This document shows positions 1-8,305 of a stretch of 64,000 bases of DNA, in pieces (position 1 is the stretch's first letter; every line of letters begins with the position of its first letter). The translations under genes were made by a program, and so were the position numbers. This DNA comes from Cupriavidus necator A5-1 (GTDB lineage Bacteria; Pseudomonadota; Gammaproteobacteria; Burkholderiales; Burkholderiaceae): positions 1,116,001 through 1,180,000 of the forward strand of contig NZ_JQLI01000008.1 of the NCBI RefSeq assembly GCF_000744095.1, in the 5' to 3' direction. Under the pieces are notes generated by a model. That model was not told the origin of the DNA. It saw only the letters and a program-made list of their open reading frames with translations, and did no database searches.

Positions 1-18
1 TGTGTCAGGCGCATTCAT
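1..18 (-). CDS. Start of an unidentified gene (partial)
   Basis: On the minus strand an ATG at 18 is preceded, seven bases away, by a strong Shine-Dalgarno AAAGGAG (plus-strand 26-32). The six visible codons read M-N-A-P-D-T and then leave the window. Too little is present to name a product. The gene would run in the same direction as the TPM/LemA genes to its right, with about 80 bp between. The call rests only on the start codon plus ribosome binding site. Confidence 0.4.
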
Positions 19-99
19 TTGCAGGCTCCTTTCGTAAAACGGGTTCGTGAAGCTTCGTTTTACTCCAGGGGGCTTATCTGTCCAGCCCTTCCATAGTAT

Positions 100-603
100 C
101 TAGAGCACGATCGGCCGGTCGTCCAGTTCGTTAGGGTTATACCCATCATCCGACGGGAAATGCGTGGCCAGAAGATCGTGAATGCGCGCCACCGTGGCCA
201 GCACCGGCTCCACCGACAGCTTCTGCCTGAGCCCGCGCGCCAGTTCATCGCAGAGCTCGCGCCAGCTGTCCGCACCCACGCGGGCGTCGATGCCGCGGTC
301 GGCCAGCAGTTCGACCGCATGGTCGGCCAGGTTGATATAGAGCAGCACGCCGGTATGGTCCTCGGTATTCCAGACCTCCAGCGCGCCAAAGAGAAAACGG
401 GCGCGCTCGCGCGGCGTGACCCCGGCCCAGGCATCGCCGACCGGCATGCTGGCCTCGATCACCACGCGGATCTCGCCGCGGTGGCGCGCTTCCCCGGCAT
501 GCACGGCCTGGTGCAACTGCTTCTGCGCGTCAGGCGGGAAGTGCCGGCGCGCGGCGCTGGGCGTGGTGGCGATATGGTGCAGTGCGCGTCGCAGATTCGG
601 CAT
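100..603 (-). CDS. TPM-domain protein (short form)
   Basis: This gene encodes about 167 aa of the TPM fold (TLP18.3/Psb32/MOLO-1), a family found in envelope-associated proteins of uncertain biochemical role. The domain fills most of the protein (residues ~30-150). It includes the region around GVLLYINLADHAVELLAD, where the family has a beta-strand ahead of its acidic patch. There is no signal peptide or membrane span, so it is probably cytosolic or peripheral. The start at 603 is preferred over the longer frame (627) because GAGGA lies about eight bases upstream. It follows the Gly-rich TPM gene by 20 bp and LemA before that, a trio often seen together in proteobacteria. Family assignment is fairly sure; function is not known. 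Confidence 0.75.
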   Translation of the reverse strand: MPNLRRALHHIATTPSAARRHFPPDAQKQLHQAVHAGEARHRGEIRVVIEASMPVGDAWAGVTPRERARFLFGALEVWNTEDHTGVLLYINLADHAVELLADRGIDARVGADSWRELCDELARGLRQKLSVEPVLATVARIHDLLATHFPSDDGYNPNELDDRPIVL

Positions 604-623
604 CGTCCTCGTTCCTCGTGCTG

Positions 624-1496
624 TCACCAGTTGCCGGAGGCGCCGCCGCCGTCGAAGCCGCCGCCGCCCCCACCGCTAAAGCCGCCACCGCCACCGCCGC
701 CGCCACCACCACCGCCAAAGCCGCCGCCGCCCCAGCCGCCACTGCGGCGGCCCCAGTCCTGTCCCATGCCATAGCCGCCCAGTCCGCCCAGGCCGCCGGC
801 GATCACGTCGCGGCCGCGCCGGGTGGTGACGATCTGCGGGCCGCGCCGGCGCAGGATCGCACTGAGGAAGAAGAACACGATGATCGCCAGCGGGAACAGC
901 ACCGGCAGCCAGTCGGCCAGCGCGGACGCCTGCTGCGCCTTGCGTGCCTGCGGGCCCGCCAGGCCTTCCTTGTCGATGGTGGCCTGGATCGCGGAGATGC
1001 CCGCCGCCAGCCCGCCGTAGAAGTCGTTCTGGCGGAAGTGCGGCGCCATGATGTCCTGCAAGATGCGCTTGGACATGGCGTCGGTCAGCGAGCCCTGCAC
1101 GCCGCGGCCGACTTCCAGCCGCATCTTGCGCAGCCCCGGCGGGTTGTCCTTGGCGATCAGCACGATCACGCCGTCGTCGATGCCCTTGCGCCCGGCGCGC
1201 CAGGCGTCGGCCACGCGGATGCTGTAGGCGTCGATGGGCTCGGGGTCGGTGGTGGGGACCATCAGCACGAAGATCTGGCTGCCGCGCTGCTGCTCGTATT
1301 CCGCCAGCACGTTTTCCAGCGCGCCGCGCTGCTGCGGCGTCAGCGTGCCGGTCAGGTCGGTGACGCGCTGGGTGAGCGGCGGCACCGGCACGAACCCGTC
1401 AGCCGCCAGCGCCGGGCCGGACAGGATCGTCGCCAGCCACAGCAGGGCGACGGCCAGCCAGCCCGGCCGCAGGCGCGATCGCAGGGTGTGGCCCAT
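624..1496 (-). CDS. TPM-domain membrane protein with Gly-rich tail (YgcG-like)
   Basis: This 290-aa protein has a signal peptide (residues 1-32, ending GPALA-A), a TPM domain (~40-180, with the strand IFVLMVPTTD and the segment GIDDGVIVLIAKDNPPGLRK), one membrane segment (~196-215) and a tail that is nearly all glycine from about residue 258 to the end. This is the usual YgcG/TPM layout: domain in the periplasm, anchor, flexible low-complexity tail. It starts 10 bp after lemA and is probably co-transcribed with it and with the shorter TPM gene downstream. The role is not established; envelope maintenance has been proposed for relatives. Confidence 0.8.
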   Translation of the reverse strand: MGHTLRSRLRPGWLAVALLWLATILSGPALAADGFVPVPPLTQRVTDLTGTLTPQQRGALENVLAEYEQQRGSQIFVLMVPTTDPEPIDAYSIRVADAWRAGRKGIDDGVIVLIAKDNPPGLRKMRLEVGRGVQGSLTDAMSKRILQDIMAPHFRQNDFYGGLAAGISAIQATIDKEGLAGPQARKAQQASALADWLPVLFPLAIIVFFFLSAILRRRGPQIVTTRRGRDVIAGGLGGLGGYGMGQDWGRRSGGWGGGGFGGGGGGGGGGGGFSGGGGGGFDGGGASGNW

Positions 1497-1506
1497 GGGT
1501 GCAGCC

Positions 1507-2121
1507 TTAGAACTTGACCGCGGGCGGCGTGGAGATGGCCTTCTCGCTATCCACCGTGAACGACGGCTTGACCGGGTACTTGAAGATCATCGCCGTCAGG
1601 TTGGTCGGGAAGCTGCGCGCCAGGATATTGAAGTCCTGCACCGCGGCGATATAGCGCTGGCGTGCCACGGTAATGCGGTTCTCAGTGCCTTCGAGCTGCG
1701 ACTGCAGGTCGCGGAACGAGGCGTCGGCCTTCAGTTGCGGGTAGTTCTCGGACACCGCCAGCAGGCGCGACAGTGCGCTTGACAGCTCACCCTGCGCTTG
1801 CTGGAAGCGCTTGAAGGCTTCCGGATCGTTCAGGGTCTCGGGCGAGACCTGGATGCTGGTGGCGGCAGCGCGGGCCTTGGTCACCGCTTCGAGGGTCTCG
1901 CGCTCGTGCGACGCGTAGCCCTTGACGGTGTTGACCAGGTTGGGGATCAGGTCGGCGCGGCGCTGGTATTGGTTGATGACTTCGCTCCAGGCCGCCTTGA
2001 CCGCCTCGTCCTTGGACTGGAAGTCGTTGTAGCCGCATGCGGACAGCAGGCTGGCCATGACCGCCAGCAGCAGCCAGCGGAAGACGGACAGCGGCGAGGA
2101 CAGGGACGAAGAGGCGCGCAT
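1507..2121 (-). CDS. lemA: LemA family lipoprotein
   Basis: LemA proteins are helical, membrane-anchored and of unclear function; they commonly sit beside TPM-domain genes, as here. The predicted 204-aa product begins with a hydrophobic signal and a lipobox (LLSAC, lipidated Cys29), then gives the typical family run: QYQRRADLIPNLVNTVKGYA at ~50-70 and SENYPQLKAD near 140. The start at 2121 is chosen because GGAG lies seven bases upstream and it places the lipobox correctly. An in-frame ATG at 2145 is the alternative; the open frame further upstream lacks homology. It heads the lemA-TPM-TPM group, and a gap of about 100 bp separates it from hemL. Confidence 0.85.
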   Translation of the reverse strand: MRASSSLSSPLSVFRWLLLAVMASLLSACGYNDFQSKDEAVKAAWSEVINQYQRRADLIPNLVNTVKGYASHERETLEAVTKARAAATSIQVSPETLNDPEAFKRFQQAQGELSSALSRLLAVSENYPQLKADASFRDLQSQLEGTENRITVARQRYIAAVQDFNILARSFPTNLTAMIFKYPVKPSFTVDSEKAISTPPAVKF

Positions 2122-2221
2122 CGGGAAACTCCGCGGGTTGGACATGGATGAAGCGAATCCCAAGTGTAGCGCACCGCCCATGTGGCAGGCGGCGCACCGG
2201 GCGCCGCCTGTTTGACGGCGC

Positions 2222-3514
2222 TCAGCCGGCCGCGAACGCCTTGCGCGCGGCGTCGAGGGTGGCCGCCAGGATGGCGTCGTCATGCTGCGCCGAGACAAAG
2301 CCGGCCTCGAATGCCGACGGCGCCAGGTAGACGCCCTGGTCCAGCATGGCGTGGAAGAAGCGGTTGAAGCGCGCAGTGTCGCTCTTGGTCACCTCGGCAA
2401 AGCTGCCCGGCACGCCGTCGCGGAAGTAGATGCCGAACATGCCGCCGACCGCATCGGCCGCGAACGGCACGCCGGCGGCCTTGGCGGCCTCGGCCAGGCC
2501 ATCGGCCAGCTTGCGCGTCTGCGCTGCCAGCCGGTCGTGGAAGCCCGGCGCCTGGATCAGCTTCAGCGTGGTCAGGCCCGCGGCCACCGCCAGCGGGTTG
2601 CCCGACAGCGTGCCGGCCTGGTAGACGCCGCCCAGCGGTGCCAGTTTGGCCATGATGTCGCGCCGGCCGCCGAAGGCCGCGGCCGGCATGCCGCCGCCGA
2701 TCACCTTGCCCAGGCAGGTCATGTCCGGCTTGATGCCGTAGTACGCCTGCGCGCCGCCCAGCGCCACGCGGAAGCCGGTCATCACTTCGTCAAAGATCAG
2801 CACTGCGCCGTCGCGCGTGCACAGCTCGCGCATGGCCTTCAGGAACGCATCGGTGGCGCGCACCAGGTTCATGTTGCCGGCTACCGGCTCGACGATCACC
2901 GCGGCGATCTCGCCGGCATGCTTGGCAAAGGCTTGCTCGAGCTGCTCGACGTTGTTGTACTCCAGCACCATGGTGTGGCGCGTCACATCCGCCGGCACGC
3001 CGGCCGAGGAGGGCGCATTCTGCGTGGTGTCGGCAAAGGTCAGCAGGCCCGAGCCGGCCTTGACCAGCAGGCTGTCGGCGTGGCCGTGGTAGCAGCCCTC
3101 GAACTTGATGATCAGGTCGCGGCCGGTAAAGCCGCGCGCCAGGCGCAGCGCGCTCATGGTGGCCTCGGTGCCGGAGGAGACCAGGCGCACCTGCTCGATT
3201 GACGGCACCAGCTTGCAGATTTCCTCGGCCATCACGATCTCGGCCTCGGTCGGCGCGCCGAACGAGAAGCTGTGCGTGGCGGTTTCCTGGATGGCGCGCA
3301 CCACCTCCGGGTGGGCGTGGCCGACGATCATCGGGCCCCAGGAGCCGATGTAGTCGATATAGCGCTGGCCGTCGGCGTCCCACATATAGGCTCCCTCGGC
3401 GCGCGTGATAAAGCGCGGCGTGCCGCCCACCGAGCGGAAGGCGCGCACGGGCGAGTTGACGCCGCCGGGGATGGTCTGCTGGGCGCGGTCGAAGAGCTGC
3501 TGATTACGGGACAT
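2222..3514 (-). CDS. hemL: Glutamate-1-semialdehyde 2,1-aminomutase
   Basis: HemL converts glutamate-1-semialdehyde to 5-aminolevulinate, the last step of the C5 route into heme and other tetrapyrroles. It is a cytosolic PLP enzyme. The 430-aa product matches the family length. Visible hallmarks are NSPVRAF near the N-terminus, the phosphate-binding SSGTEATMSA, GCYHGHADSLLVKAGSG, IFDEVMTGFR and the Schiff-base lysine in GKVIGGGMP (Lys270). The ATG at 3514 gives the canonical N-terminus MSRNQQLFDRAQQ; the longer open frame (to 3625) has no family similarity. It is transcribed away from the rubredoxin gene, with about 240 bp between the two starts that must hold both promoters. Confidence 0.97.
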   Translation of the reverse strand: MSRNQQLFDRAQQTIPGGVNSPVRAFRSVGGTPRFITRAEGAYMWDADGQRYIDYIGSWGPMIVGHAHPEVVRAIQETATHSFSFGAPTEAEIVMAEEICKLVPSIEQVRLVSSGTEATMSALRLARGFTGRDLIIKFEGCYHGHADSLLVKAGSGLLTFADTTQNAPSSAGVPADVTRHTMVLEYNNVEQLEQAFAKHAGEIAAVIVEPVAGNMNLVRATDAFLKAMRELCTRDGAVLIFDEVMTGFRVALGGAQAYYGIKPDMTCLGKVIGGGMPAAAFGGRRDIMAKLAPLGGVYQAGTLSGNPLAVAAGLTTLKLIQAPGFHDRLAAQTRKLADGLAEAAKAAGVPFAADAVGGMFGIYFRDGVPGSFAEVTKSDTARFNRFFHAMLDQGVYLAPSAFEAGFVSAQHDDAILAATLDAARKAFAAG

Positions 3515-3756
3515 GGCGTTGAGGTGGGAATCAAGTCTGCGGAGAACGTGTCCGGCTGGGCCCGGGACTTGTCGTTGACATGCGGCAAAAACAGCAGGAT
3601 TTCGCTGCAATTGGCTGTCAATCATGCGCTAACAGGGCGCTAACAGGCGCGAACACGGCGGAACTGGCACGAATCTGGCGGTCGCCGGCTGGCGTCGGCG
3701 TCACGGTTTCGGTACCATCTGCGCTGGATTTTAATGGAGAGTGGCCAGAGCCTGTT

Positions 3757-3933
3757 ATGGACGAAGAATTCAAGACTTGGATGTGCCTGATCTGCGGCTG
3801 GATTTACGATGAAGCCACAGGCGCGCCGGAAGACGGCATCGCCCCCGGGACCCGGTGGGAAGACGTGCCCATCAACTGGACCTGCCCGGAGTGCGGCGCG
3901 CGCAAGGAAGACTTTGAGATGGTTGCCATCTGA
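3757..3933 (+). CDS. Rubredoxin
   Basis: A 58-aa one-iron electron carrier. Both CxxCG metal-binding knuckles are present: Cys10/Cys13 (MCLICGW) and Cys43/Cys46 (WTCPECGA). The usual aromatic core (WIYDEATG, GTRWEDVP) lies between them. This is the standard small rubredoxin, which transfers electrons at low potential in the cytosol, for example to hydroxylases or oxygen-stress enzymes; the partner cannot be told from the sequence. The start at 3757 gives the normal family length, while the longer frame upstream (from 3580) crosses the hemL promoter region and has no homology. It lies between divergent hemL and the pil-chp cluster, so it is probably a single-gene unit. Confidence 0.95.
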   Translation: MDEEFKTWMCLICGWIYDEATGAPEDGIAPGTRWEDVPINWTCPECGARKEDFEMVAI

Positions 3934-4327
3934 GCCCGGCTGGGCGGCAGCCCCGGCAGCTCCTCGGCAACCATTAGGCGCGTCGGCTGCACGCCATCGA
4001 GGCTTCACAGAAAAGCCGCAAACTGGCCGCGCGCGTCGCGCCAATGCGACAGAACGCCGCCAAGGGCCCGCCGGACCGGATTGACGGCCCCCCGGCGTCT
4101 TGTCACACTCTGTTGCAAAATGACTGGCCGTCCATCCGCCATCGGTAGGGTGACGGCAGGCAGGTGCGGGTTCCACGCACCGCCACTGCCGGGCAACGGC
4201 CTGGCCTTGAAGGGAAATAAGAATTTTTCGGGGGTCCGTCGGGGTGCGCATGGGTCGCGCTGCTTCGCACGGGTGTTCTCAAGTGATCGCCGGCGCTCCG
4301 CATGGGGTAGCTGGTCGCGGGAACAAC
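3934..4327. other. Intergenic region upstream of pilG
   Basis: About 390 bp with no supported gene; the open frames here are short and lack recognisable motifs. The last 100 bp must contain the promoter and leader of the pilG operon. An A/T-richer patch (AAATAAGAATTTTT, about 4215-4228) is the only marked compositional break. No terminator with a clear U-run was seen after the rubredoxin gene. Confidence 0.5.
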
Positions 4328-4816
4328 ATGCGGGTCGCTCAAACAGAAGAAAACCAGCGGGTCAATGCCGCCGGCGTCCACGCGACGCCTGGCGATTCCA
4401 AACCAGACGCCACGGCGCAGCCGCGCCGCAAGGTGCTGGTGATCGATGATTCCAGCACCATCCGCCGCACGGCGGAGATCTTCCTGTCGCAGGCGGGATA
4501 CCAGGTGACGCTGGCCGAAGACGGCTTCGAGGCGCTGGCCAAGGTCGGCGACCTGCATCCGGACCTGGTCTTCTGCGACATCCTGATGCCCCGGCTAGAC
4601 GGGTACCAGACCTGCTCCCTGATCAAGAAAAGCCCCCGGTTCCATGCCATCCCCGTGATCATGCTGTCCTCGCGCGACGGCGTGTTCGACCGCTCGCGCG
4701 GCCGCCTGGTCGGCGCGCATGACCACCTGGCCAAGCCGTTTACCCGTGAAGCGCTGCTGCAGGCCGTGCAGGGCTGCCTGCCGTGCCAGGCCGCGGGTGC
4801 CGTGCTGCCGGCCTGA
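4328..4816 (+). CDS. pilG: Type IV pilus response regulator PilG
   Basis: A single-domain CheY-like receiver of 162 aa with an N-terminal extension of about 33 residues. Receiver residues are all present: acidic pair Asp40/Asp41, phospho-acceptor Asp84 (VFCDILMPRLDG), switch Ser114 and Lys136 (LAKPF). PilG is phosphorylated by the ChpA kinase and promotes pilus extension and twitching in the Pil-Chp pathway. It opens the cluster pilG-pilH-pilI-pilJ-chpA, and the next gene follows within 30 bp. ATG at 4328 is chosen because GGGA lies about six bases upstream; the frame from 4244 would add an unsupported extension. Confidence 0.93.
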   Translation: MRVAQTEENQRVNAAGVHATPGDSKPDATAQPRRKVLVIDDSSTIRRTAEIFLSQAGYQVTLAEDGFEALAKVGDLHPDLVFCDILMPRLDGYQTCSLIKKSPRFHAIPVIMLSSRDGVFDRSRGRLVGAHDHLAKPFTREALLQAVQGCLPCQAAGAVLPA

Positions 4817-4846
4817 GTGAACCGAACTGCATCGAAGGAAAACCTC

Positions 4847-5218
4847 ATGACTGCCATCAACAAGATCCTGATCGTCGACGATTCCCCGACCGAAGCCCTG
4901 TTCATGTCCGACCTGCTCGGCAAGCGCGGCTTCAAGGTCGCGGTCGCCGGCAACAGCGACCAGGCCTTCGCGCGCCTGGAAGCCGAGAATTTCGACCTGA
5001 TCCTTATGGACGTGGTGATGCCCGGCCAGAACGGCTACCAGGCCACCCGCGCGATCAAGCGCGACGACCGCTTCAAGGACATCCCCGTGATCATGTGCAC
5101 CAGCAAGGGCCTTGACACCGACCGCATCTGGGGCATGCGCCAGGGCGCGTCGGACTACATCGTCAAGCCTGTCGACGGCGACGAGCTGCTGGGCAAGATC
5201 GCCGCGCTGTCGCACTGA
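4847..5218 (+). CDS. pilH: Type IV pilus response regulator PilH
   Basis: A 123-aa stand-alone receiver domain with Asp11/Asp12, phospho-acceptor Asp55 (LILMDVVMPGQNGYQ), Thr85 and Lys107 (YIVKPVDG). In the Pil-Chp system PilH is the second CheY-like output, proposed to oppose PilG by promoting retraction or acting as a phosphate sink. The ATG at 4847 follows a good AAGGA site and gives the family N-terminus MTAINKILIVDDSPT. It lies 30 bp after pilG and 56 bp before pilI, so all are probably one operon. Confidence 0.94.
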   Translation: MTAINKILIVDDSPTEALFMSDLLGKRGFKVAVAGNSDQAFARLEAENFDLILMDVVMPGQNGYQATRAIKRDDRFKDIPVIMCTSKGLDTDRIWGMRQGASDYIVKPVDGDELLGKIAALSH

Positions 5219-5274
5219 TTTCGCGCGCGCATGCCGTACGGGATGCCGCCGCCACCTGTTCCGGGGACCGCCAG

Positions 5275-5835
5275 ATGAACGCGCCACGCCAAGACCTCCG
5301 TGCCCGCCAGACCCGCCTGCAGGACTACCAGGCCATGCTGGCCCGGCGCCTGCGCGAGGCGCGCAGCCTGCCCGCGGCCGACAGCTACCTGGCGCTGCAG
5401 GTCGGGCCGCGCAACTGGCTGCTACCGCTGGCCGACACGGGCGAGGTGCTGGACATGCGCGCGCCCAGCCGCGTGCCGCTGACGCAGCCGTGGTACAGCG
5501 GGCTGGTCAACGCGCGCGGCAGCCTGCTTGGGGTGATCGATTTCAGCCTGTTCTGCGGCGGCGCGCCGACGCCGGTGCAGCCGGGCAGCAAGATCGTGGT
5601 GCTGTCGCGCCAGGTCGAGCGCGCGTGCGCCATCCTGGCCACGCGCGTGGCGGGTTTGCGCCATGCCGTCGACCTGAGCCTGCCGCACGGCGACGCGCCG
5701 CCGCCGTCCGCCGCCACGCCGGCCTGGGAGGGCCAGCGCTTTGCCGACCGCGACGGGCGTGACTGGCAGGTGCTGGACGTGCGCGCGCTGCTGGACGCGC
5801 CGGCGTTCCTGCAGGTGGGACGGGGCGCGGCCTGA
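5275..5835 (+). CDS. pilI: CheW-like adaptor PilI
   Basis: A CheW-domain scaffold protein (186 aa) that would couple the PilJ receptor to the ChpA kinase at the cell pole. The CheW fold is recognisable from YLALQVGPRNWLLPLADTGE (residues ~43-62) through WYSGLVNARGSLLGVIDFS (~83-101), the segment that normally binds receptor tips and kinase. It sits between pilH and pilJ, the position expected for pilI. About 110 bp separate it from pilJ. No other CheW gene is seen in the cluster. Confidence 0.92.
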   Translation: MNAPRQDLRARQTRLQDYQAMLARRLREARSLPAADSYLALQVGPRNWLLPLADTGEVLDMRAPSRVPLTQPWYSGLVNARGSLLGVIDFSLFCGGAPTPVQPGSKIVVLSRQVERACAILATRVAGLRHAVDLSLPHGDAPPPSAATPAWEGQRFADRDGRDWQVLDVRALLDAPAFLQVGRGAA

Positions 5836-5946
5836 GGTCCCGCAAAGAACGTCACGCAAATAACAATAACGACGCGCAGGCCACGGCCTGCCGCACCCGG
5901 CAACGAGCCGCCGGGCACGACAACGAATAAAACGGAAGAGGGTGCT

Positions 5947-8163
5947 ATGGGTTTCAAGAAAATCAGCCTGGGCCGGCGCAAGCCGGCAGCGGATGCCGCC
6001 GCCGGCCTGGTGACCAAGCCGGGCATGGCCCATGCCGGCGGCCCGGAGCCCGCACCTGTCCCGCCCGCCGCCGCCAAGGGTCTTGGCGCCACGCCGCTGG
6101 AACAGGTCACGGTCTGGCTCGGGCGCATGCCGTTCTCGTCCCAGCAGCGGGTGCTGACGGTGGGCGTGGTGGTGTCGCTGGTGGCGCTGCTGGGCTCGGT
6201 GTACATGGACAACCGCATTGCCAACAACGCCGCGGCGCAGATCGAGATCGCCGGCGACATGCTGATGCACTCGCAGCGCCTGGGCAAGGCGGTGCCGGTG
6301 GCGCTGCTGGGCAATGCGCAGGCCTTCACCCAGCTGCGCCAGTCGAAAGACGCGCTCGCCGGGGACCTGAAGGCGCTGCAGGACGGCAGCGACGAGAAGC
6401 GCGTGCGCGCGACCTCCGGCGCGGCCGCGCCGCTGCTGGAAACCGCGATGCAGTCGTGGAAGCGCTCCGAGAAGAGCGCGGCCGACGTGCTGGCGCAGCA
6501 GGCGGTGCTGAACACCATCGGCCAGACGCTGCAGATCTTCAACGCCTCTAACCCCGAGCTGCTCGAATCCGCCGAACAGGTGGCCGCGATCAAGCTGCAG
6601 TCGGGCGCCAACGCACGCGAGGTGGCCGCTTCCGCGCAGCTGGTGATGCTGACGCAGCGCCTGGGCAAGAACCTGAACGAGTTCCTGGCTGGCGAAGGCG
6701 TCAACCCCGAGACCGCGTTCCTGCTGGGCAAGGACACCAACACCTTCCGCGAGACGCTGGACGGCCTGCTCAACGGCAGCGAGGCGCTGCGCTTGTCCGC
6801 GGCCGCGGACGAAGAGACGCGCGGCTACCTGCAGCAGCTGTCGCAGCGTTTCGAGGCGGTGCAGAAGACCACCCAGACCATCCTGCAGAATCTGCCCGGC
6901 CTGATTGCGGCCAAGCGCGCGCAGCAGCAGATCTTCAACGACAACGAGGCGCTGCGCGGCGAGCTGTCGACGCTGCAGCGCGCCTATGCCGAGTCGGCGC
7001 GCTACCGCCCGGTAACGCTGGGCGCGACCGTGGTGTCGGCGCTGATGACGCTGCTGTGCCTGGTCGGCCTGGCGGCGCTGTACCTGCGCGATTCGCGCAT
7101 GCGCGCGCTGGAAGCCGAGGCGCGCGAACGCGAGGCCGAAGGGCGCCGCCTTGAAGAAAAGCGCAACAACGACAACACCCAGAAGGCGATTCTGCAGCTG
7201 ATGAACGAGCTGCAGGACATCGCCGACGGCGACCTGACGCGCCAGGCCACGGTGACCGAGGACATCACCGGCGCCATCGCCGACTCGGTCAACTACACCG
7301 TGGAAGAACTGCGCGAGCTGGTCGGCCGGGTGCAGCAGACCGCCGGCGAGGTGACGCAGGCCTCGGGGCAGGTGCAGTCCACCTCGACCCAGCTGGTGTC
7401 GACCACCGAAGAGCAGTCGCGCCAGATCCGCCAGACCGGCGAATCGGTGGTGGAGATGGCCGACCGCATCACGCAGGTATCGCGCGGCGCTGCCGAGTCG
7501 GCCAACGTGGCGCGCGCTTCGCTGTCTGCTGCCGAGCAAGGCCAGCAGGCGGTGCAGAATGCCATCACCGGCATGAACGGCATCCGCGAGCAGATCCAGG
7601 AAACCTCCAAGCGGATCAAGCGCCTGGGCGAGTCGTCGCAGGAGATCGGTGAAATCGTCGAGCTGATCTCGGACATTACCGAGCAGACCAACGTGCTGGC
7701 ACTGAACGCCGCCATCCAGGCCGCGTCGGCCGGCGAGGCCGGGCGCGGCTTCTCGGTGGTGGCAGAAGAAGTGCAGCGGCTGGCCGAGCGCTCCGGCGAG
7801 GCGACCAAGCAGATCGGCGCGCTGATCCGCACCATCCAGACCGATACCCAGGACGCGGTGCACGCGATGGAGCGCAGCACCCAGGGCGTGGTCGAAGGGG
7901 CGCGGCTGTCGGACAACGCCGGCGCCGCGCTGGTCGAGATCGGCCGCGTGTCGCGCCAGCTCGCCGAGCTGATCGAGCAGATCTCGCAATCGACCTCGCA
8001 CGAGGCCGACCTGGCCACCACCGTGGCCCGCCATATCGAGCGCATCCTGCAGGTCACCGAGCAGACCACCACCGGCACGCGCCAGACCGCGCAGTCGGTG
8101 CGACAGCTGACGCTGCTGACCGAAGAGCTGCGCAACTCCGTGTCGCGATTCAAGATCGCCTGA
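5947..8163 (+). CDS. pilJ: Type IV pilus methyl-accepting chemoreceptor PilJ
   Basis: A 738-aa inner-membrane chemoreceptor. It has a cytosolic N-terminal stretch, a first membrane helix (~residues 60-77), a periplasmic sensing region of roughly 280 residues carrying two PilJ-type repeats (each with the motif LVMLTQRLGKN or MLMHSQRLGK), a second membrane helix (~360-378), a linker/HAMP region and a long MCP signalling hairpin. The kinase-binding tip reads TEQTNVLALNAAIQAASAGE, close to the consensus. In relatives PilJ senses surface contact or pilin and controls ChpA. ATG at 5947 is preceded by GGAAGAGGG. Confidence 0.94.
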   Translation: MGFKKISLGRRKPAADAAAGLVTKPGMAHAGGPEPAPVPPAAAKGLGATPLEQVTVWLGRMPFSSQQRVLTVGVVVSLVALLGSVYMDNRIANNAAAQIEIAGDMLMHSQRLGKAVPVALLGNAQAFTQLRQSKDALAGDLKALQDGSDEKRVRATSGAAAPLLETAMQSWKRSEKSAADVLAQQAVLNTIGQTLQIFNASNPELLESAEQVAAIKLQSGANAREVAASAQLVMLTQRLGKNLNEFLAGEGVNPETAFLLGKDTNTFRETLDGLLNGSEALRLSAAADEETRGYLQQLSQRFEAVQKTTQTILQNLPGLIAAKRAQQQIFNDNEALRGELSTLQRAYAESARYRPVTLGATVVSALMTLLCLVGLAALYLRDSRMRALEAEAREREAEGRRLEEKRNNDNTQKAILQLMNELQDIADGDLTRQATVTEDITGAIADSVNYTVEELRELVGRVQQTAGEVTQASGQVQSTSTQLVSTTEEQSRQIRQTGESVVEMADRITQVSRGAAESANVARASLSAAEQGQQAVQNAITGMNGIREQIQETSKRIKRLGESSQEIGEIVELISDITEQTNVLALNAAIQAASAGEAGRGFSVVAEEVQRLAERSGEATKQIGALIRTIQTDTQDAVHAMERSTQGVVEGARLSDNAGAALVEIGRVSRQLAELIEQISQSTSHEADLATTVARHIERILQVTEQTTTGTRQTAQSVRQLTLLTEELRNSVSRFKIA

Positions 8164-8305
8164 GTGGCCGGATGACGCCTGCGACCGCTTCCGTGCATAG
8201 CGGCCCCCGCTTTGGCCACGCCTGCAAAGCCAACTCAGCGCCGGCCCGGCCCCGCCGTGGCCGGCCGCCCGCGGCCGCCCCCGTGGCGCCGCAATGGAAG
8301 CCGTC

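Noticed and set aside
620..800. Proline- and glycine-coding repeats on both strands as a possible structural repeat or regulatory element
   Set aside because: Explained by the Gly-rich tail of the TPM-domain membrane protein.
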